DNA of 64,000 nt from an uncultured Pseudanabaenaceae cyanobacterium (GTDB lineage Bacteria; Cyanobacteriota; Cyanobacteriia; PCC-9006; JAAUQQ01): assembly GCA_937949725.1 (NCBI GenBank), contig CALECT010000032.1:1-64000 (forward strand), in the 5' to 3' direction. Position 1 is the first letter of the stretch. Each line of letters opens with the position of its first letter. Below are positions 61,241 to 64,000 of this stretch, piece by piece. Under the pieces are notes generated by a model. That model ran no database searches. It had not been told where the DNA came from and saw nothing but the letters and a program-made list of their open reading frames with translations. A program made the position numbers and the translations under genes.

Positions 61241-62587
61241 TTAGGTCGTGTATTCCGCATTGATTTTCACATAGTCGTAGCTTAAGTCACATCCCCAGGC
61301 TAAGCCTTGCCCCGGACCGTCTCCTATAGATACTGCAATGACAATGGGATGTTCCAGGGGGCTATGGCCCATGGCAGGGCGCAGGGGGCTTTTCCCAGCA
61401 TCTGTCACTAGGTCATTGGAGTTGGCGCTGCTCTGGAGGCTCGTTCCCCCGGCCTCGGCTGGAAGCTGAGACGCCTCAGCTTGGCGGCAGAGGTAATCGT
61501 GGGCCGCTTGGACATCGAATTTGAGGGGTTGACCTTGGTCCATGAGCAATGAATCGCCCAGCTGAATGCGCAGTTGATTTTGATCAAAGCTCACCCCAGC
61601 CCGGCCTGCAGCTCCGGCAATGCGACCCCAGTTGGCATCGCGTCCAAAGATGGCTGCTTTGGTTAGGGAGGAACCCGCGATTGTGCGAGCGATTTGTCTG
61701 GCGGCAGCATCATTTGCCGCACCAGTGACATTGACTTCAATTAGGGCTGTTGCTCCTTCGCCATCTCGGGCGATCGCCTTAGCTAGATGCTGACAAACCA
61801 CTGTAAGCATTGCCTCCAATTGCTCCGCCTCTGGGCCAGGAGCAGTGATTGCTGGGGTGCGAGACTGTCCATTGGCTAGGGCAATCAGAGAATCATTGGT
61901 ACTGGTATCTCCATCCACCGTGATTTGGTTGAAGCTGGCATTGGCAGCCCGAGTCAACATTTCTTGCCACAACGCTGGAGAGACCGAAGCATCGCAGGTG
62001 ACGAAGCCCAGCATGGTGGCCATGTCAGGGTGGATCATGCCGGAGCCTTTGGAAATACCGCCGATGCGCACAGGCCGACCGTCCAGTTCCATCTCCAGGG
62101 CGATGGATTTGGTTACTAGATCTGTCGTGACGATCGCTTGGGCCGCAGAATCTGAGCCCGCTTCACTTAAAGCCTCTGCAACCTTATCTATACCAACGAG
62201 AAAAGGCTCCATGGGAATCTGTTTGCCAATCACCCCTGTGGAAGCCACCAGAACAGAGCTGGGGTCAATGCTTAATGCTTTTGCAGCCCGCTCTGTGGAG
62301 AGGCTAACTGCTTTTTCTCCGATGGCTCCTGTTCCTGCATTGGCCTGGCCTGCATTGCAAAGCAGGGCTTGGACTGTGGCATCTTGTTTCAGAGTTTGGC
62401 GACAATAGTCAACGCAGGCGGCGCGCACCTGGCTTGTGGTGAAGACCCCAGCAGCGATCGCTGGAACATCAGACACAATCAAAGCCACATCAGGAGCCCC
62501 AGAGGGCTTTAGACCTGCTGCAATGCCTGCTGCTCGATAGCCTTTAGGAGCAGTAATACCACCAGGAATCCGTTGCCAAGTTGCCAT
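61241..62587 (-). CDS. argJ: ArgJ bifunctional ornithine acetyltransferase/N-acetylglutamate synthase, with insertion
   Basis: A 448-residue enzyme of the cyclic arginine pathway. It transfers acetyl from N-acetylornithine to glutamate, and possibly makes N-acetylglutamate from acetyl-CoA. The self-cleavage and nucleophile site is in GMIHPDMATMLGF (Ala-Thr bond, Thr near residue 190). The C-terminus is GLAWGCDLSYDYVKINAEYTT, as in the family. The usual length is about 405-415; the extra ~35 residues form a Ser/Ala/Pro-rich insert at about 365-405, between HDYLCRQ and VIAVSIGDG. The insert is likely a surface loop in the beta-chain. Confidence 0.95.
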   Translation of the reverse strand: MATWQRIPGGITAPKGYRAAGIAAGLKPSGAPDVALIVSDVPAIAAGVFTTSQVRAACVDYCRQTLKQDATVQALLCNAGQANAGTGAIGEKAVSLSTERAAKALSIDPSSVLVASTGVIGKQIPMEPFLVGIDKVAEALSEAGSDSAAQAIVTTDLVTKSIALEMELDGRPVRIGGISKGSGMIHPDMATMLGFVTCDASVSPALWQEMLTRAANASFNQITVDGDTSTNDSLIALANGQSRTPAITAPGPEAEQLEAMLTVVCQHLAKAIARDGEGATALIEVNVTGAANDAAARQIARTIAGSSLTKAAIFGRDANWGRIAGAAGRAGVSFDQNQLRIQLGDSLLMDQGQPLKFDVQAAHDYLCRQAEASQLPAEAGGTSLQSSANSNDLVTDAGKSPLRPAMGHSPLEHPIVIAVSIGDGPGQGLAWGCDLSYDYVKINAEYTT

Positions 62588-62867
62588 GAATCAATTCTGT
62601 CCTTTCCGCAGAGGTTGCCCTACTTTTGCCCTTTCAACCATGGCTGGGGGCAAAACAAGGCATGCTTAAAGCTTGGGAGCGCTCTAGCCCATGGACTAGA
62701 GTCTGGGATGGGTCGTAACAACAACCTGACCAGTTCTCCATTGTTCTGATGTATTGTCCCAGTTTTTGCACCTTGGTCATTATCTAGTCTGAGACGGGCT
62801 TACAGACTGACCAACTGGTGCCTCCGGGGTTGTTATGAGGAGTCCAAAAGAAAATGTCCTCGATGCT

Positions 62868-62953
62868 CCGGGTGTAGCAAATCAAACCAGTAGTAATAAC
62901 TGGTAGATGCACCCTGACTCATTAATCCTCGGCTAAGGCTGGGGATTTTTTTT
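62868..62953 (+). ncRNA. Tandem small structured RNA, copy 1
   Basis: A 58-nt core (62868-62925) is identical in all three copies. Its fold: outer stem GGGT / ACCC, bulge GTA, GCA / TGC, and an inner hairpin ACCAGT-AGTAATA-ACTGGT (62886-62904). After ACTCATTAA comes an intrinsic terminator, TCCTCGGC-TAAG-GCTGGGGA (62926-62945), followed by eight T. No ORF with a start spans it. I cannot fix the promoter. It resembles multi-copy cyanobacterial sRNAs of the Yfr kind in size and terminator, but I cannot assign a family. Confidence 0.85.
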
Positions 62954-63366
62954 GTCCATTTTTATGCCTGCTGCTATTGGGCAAGTCGCGAGCTAGCGAT
63001 ACATGGGTTGAAGGCAGAAGTGAGGCGCTAAACCATCATGAATGCTGGTTTACAAGAAAATATACTCCTGTTAAACAGGTCTGAATTAGCCCATCTTTCT
63101 AGCAATCCAGACTCATCTTCCGGGTGTAGCAAATCAAACCAGTAGTAATAACTGGTAGATGCACCCTGACTCATTAATCCTCGGCCAAGGCCGGGGATTT
63201 TTTTTGTCAATTTTTACGCCTGCTGTTATGAGGCAAGTTGCGAGTTCGCGATACCAGATTCGCAAACAGCAGTGGGGCGTTAAACCATCATGAATGCTGG
63301 CTGCTAAGGAAATTTAGGCCCACAGAATAAGACTGAATCAAGCCGAGTTCGAGTAATCCAGGTTCA
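62954..63366. repeat. Diverged spacers of the ~252-bp tandem array
   Basis: The two spacers (62954-63119 and 63206-63370) are recognisable copies: TTTTTA(T/C)GCCTGCTG, GGCAAGT(C/T)GCGAG and TAAACCATCATGAATGCTGG occur in both at matching places. Other parts differ strongly. The unit length is 252 and 251 bp. Upstream of copy 1 (62588-62867) I see no third spacer. Each spacer presumably contains the promoter of the next copy. Confidence 0.75.
63120..63205 (+). ncRNA. Tandem small structured RNA, copy 2
   Basis: The 58-nt core (63120-63177) is the same. In the terminator stem the loop-side G-T pair of copy 1 becomes G-C (TCCTCGGC-CAAG-GCCGGGGA), followed by eight T (63198-63205). The preceding spacer is related to that of copy 3 (shared CATCATGAATGCTGG and neighbouring blocks) but clearly diverged. 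Confidence 0.85.
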
Positions 63367-63370
63367 TCTT

Positions 63371-63456
63371 CCGGGTGTAGCAAATCAAACCAGTAGTAAT
63401 AACTGGTAGATGCACCCTGACTCATTAAGCCCCGGCTACGGCTGGGGCTTTTTCTT
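63371..63456 (+). ncRNA. Tandem small structured RNA, copy 3
   Basis: The 58-nt core (63371-63428) is the same. The terminator is remodelled with the stem preserved: GCCCCGGC-TACG-GCTGGGGC. The outer T-A pair becomes G-C and an inner T-G pair becomes C-G, followed by TTTTTCTT. Such pair-preserving changes support a functional RNA terminator on the plus strand. Confidence 0.85.
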
Positions 63457-63686
63457 ATTTAAATGGCCTTGTTAAGCGCCATTGATAATCACTTCTGCCA
63501 TTCAGCCCATCACAAAACATTGAATCAAGTCATGCAGTTGCTTCGGGCCATCTCTTGGTGAGCATCCATTCAGTCTTTCCTAGAAATGAACTCGCTCGGA
63601 CTTCATGAATTTGGGCAATCGCGGAGATAGATAAAAAGCTGAGATTAAGCCTAGTTTTTCTCTCCATAGAACTCCTGCAAAGCCAG

Positions 63687-63881
63687 ATGACAGTGGAAGC
63701 CGTGAACAGTTCCTTCAATGGTCTGGCTATGAACTCCACCCAAAATCCTTCCTCTGATTGGATGCTATTGATTGCAGGTCTATTGATCGCAACCTTAGTC
63801 GCTGCTGTCATGTCCCCCCAAGCCGAACTCGATGCATCGGTGGTGGGGGACTATCCGCTTGAGCAAGCTATTTCGGAATAA
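63687..63881 (+). CDS. Hypothetical small single-TM protein, 64 aa
   Basis: The polar N-terminus is followed by one transmembrane helix (MLLIAGLLIATLVAAVMSP, about 26-44) and an acidic C-terminus (LEQAISE). The start may be ATG 63687 or 63729. Composition is protein-like, but no family is recognised. It overlaps the 3' end of a minus-strand gene by 14 bp. Confidence 0.5.
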   Translation: MTVEAVNSSFNGLAMNSTQNPSSDWMLLIAGLLIATLVAAVMSPQAELDASVVGDYPLEQAISE

Positions 63882-64000
63882 TATCGTCTTGATCTAAGAA
63901 ATAAAGATCTAGGGTTTGAGCGATCGCTGCTTGCCGCCGTCGTTGATCTTCCGAGATGCTCAGCCACTGGTTACCCAGTCCTGGCGCATTCCATTGATCA
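63868..64000 (-). CDS. Partial gene: C-terminus running off the window edge
   Basis: On the minus strand an open frame runs from the window end to a TAG at 63868-63870. It encodes a 44-residue C-terminus (WNAPGLGNQW, then ISEDQRRRQAAIAQTLDLYF, ending DDIIPK). Helical and charged, without stop codons. The family cannot be recognised from this fragment. Confidence 0.55.
   Translation of the reverse strand, partial: DQWNAPGLGNQWLSISEDQRRRQAAIAQTLDLYFLDQDDIIPK

Noticed and set aside
62868..63456. The three-copy array as a riboswitch or leader of the following gene
   Set aside because: Each copy ends in its own strong terminator and the next gene (63687) is 230 bp away and unrelated; independent small RNAs fit better.

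Overview
The window is a piece of a cyanobacterial chromosome. The palindrome GCGATCGC (HIP1, typical of cyanobacteria) recurs throughout. Many proteins belong to families best known from cyanobacteria: a haemagglutinin-type S-layer exoprotein, DUF3747, Uma2/DUF820, DUF6825, a cyanobacterial Mrp antiporter operon, ABC1 kinases and a free-standing FtsH-like zinc protease. Base composition is moderately GC-rich. A Leptolyngbya-like lineage is possible, but nothing here fixes the genus. I see no rRNA, tRNA, CRISPR array or intact insertion sequence.

Layout. 0-2.4 kb is accessory: a DUF559 nuclease beside short repeats, a broken NB-ARC (STAND) gene with an in-frame amber codon, and small orphan genes. 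2.5-11.6 kb holds a GAF-GAF-GGDEF-EAL c-di-GMP enzyme, a MATE exporter, an 1124-residue two-partner-secretion exoprotein and a HAD phosphatase. 11.6-17.0 kb is a surface-polysaccharide patch (two GT4, one GT2, one membrane acyltransferase). 17-22.5 kb has small secreted or membrane proteins, a DMT transporter, DUF3747, VOC and Uma2 proteins. 22.5-31 kb is again accessory: palindromic repeats, a large LRR-Roco GTPase, a two-TM protein resembling the cyanobacterial TRADD-N-associated membrane domain, a second DUF559 gene embedded in duplicated repeats, a Spy-like periplasmic protein and decayed genes.

31.2-37.7 kb holds an AraC regulator divergent from a MAPEG-SDR-amine oxidase-RidA run, then a ROK sugar kinase and a flavin monooxygenase. 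37.7-42.3 kb is a tightly overlapped Mrp-type Na+/H+ antiporter operon, with a broken second mrpB start upstream. 43.1-50.1 kb is a second polysaccharide locus: a double-module glycosyltransferase, a Wzm/Wzt-type ABC exporter and a GT2. 50.3-54.8 kb is housekeeping (family-4 uracil-DNA glycosylase, phosphoribosyltransferase, M15 peptidase, M41-like protease, CysK). 55.5-61.2 kb is a same-strand signalling run (PP2C phosphatase, ABC1 kinase, DUF6825, Ser/Thr kinase), followed by argJ.

The most striking item is at 62.87-63.46 kb. Three tandem copies, about 252 bp apart, of a small structured RNA share an identical 58-nt core. Each ends in its own intrinsic terminator, the terminator stems carry compensatory changes, and the spacers have diverged.
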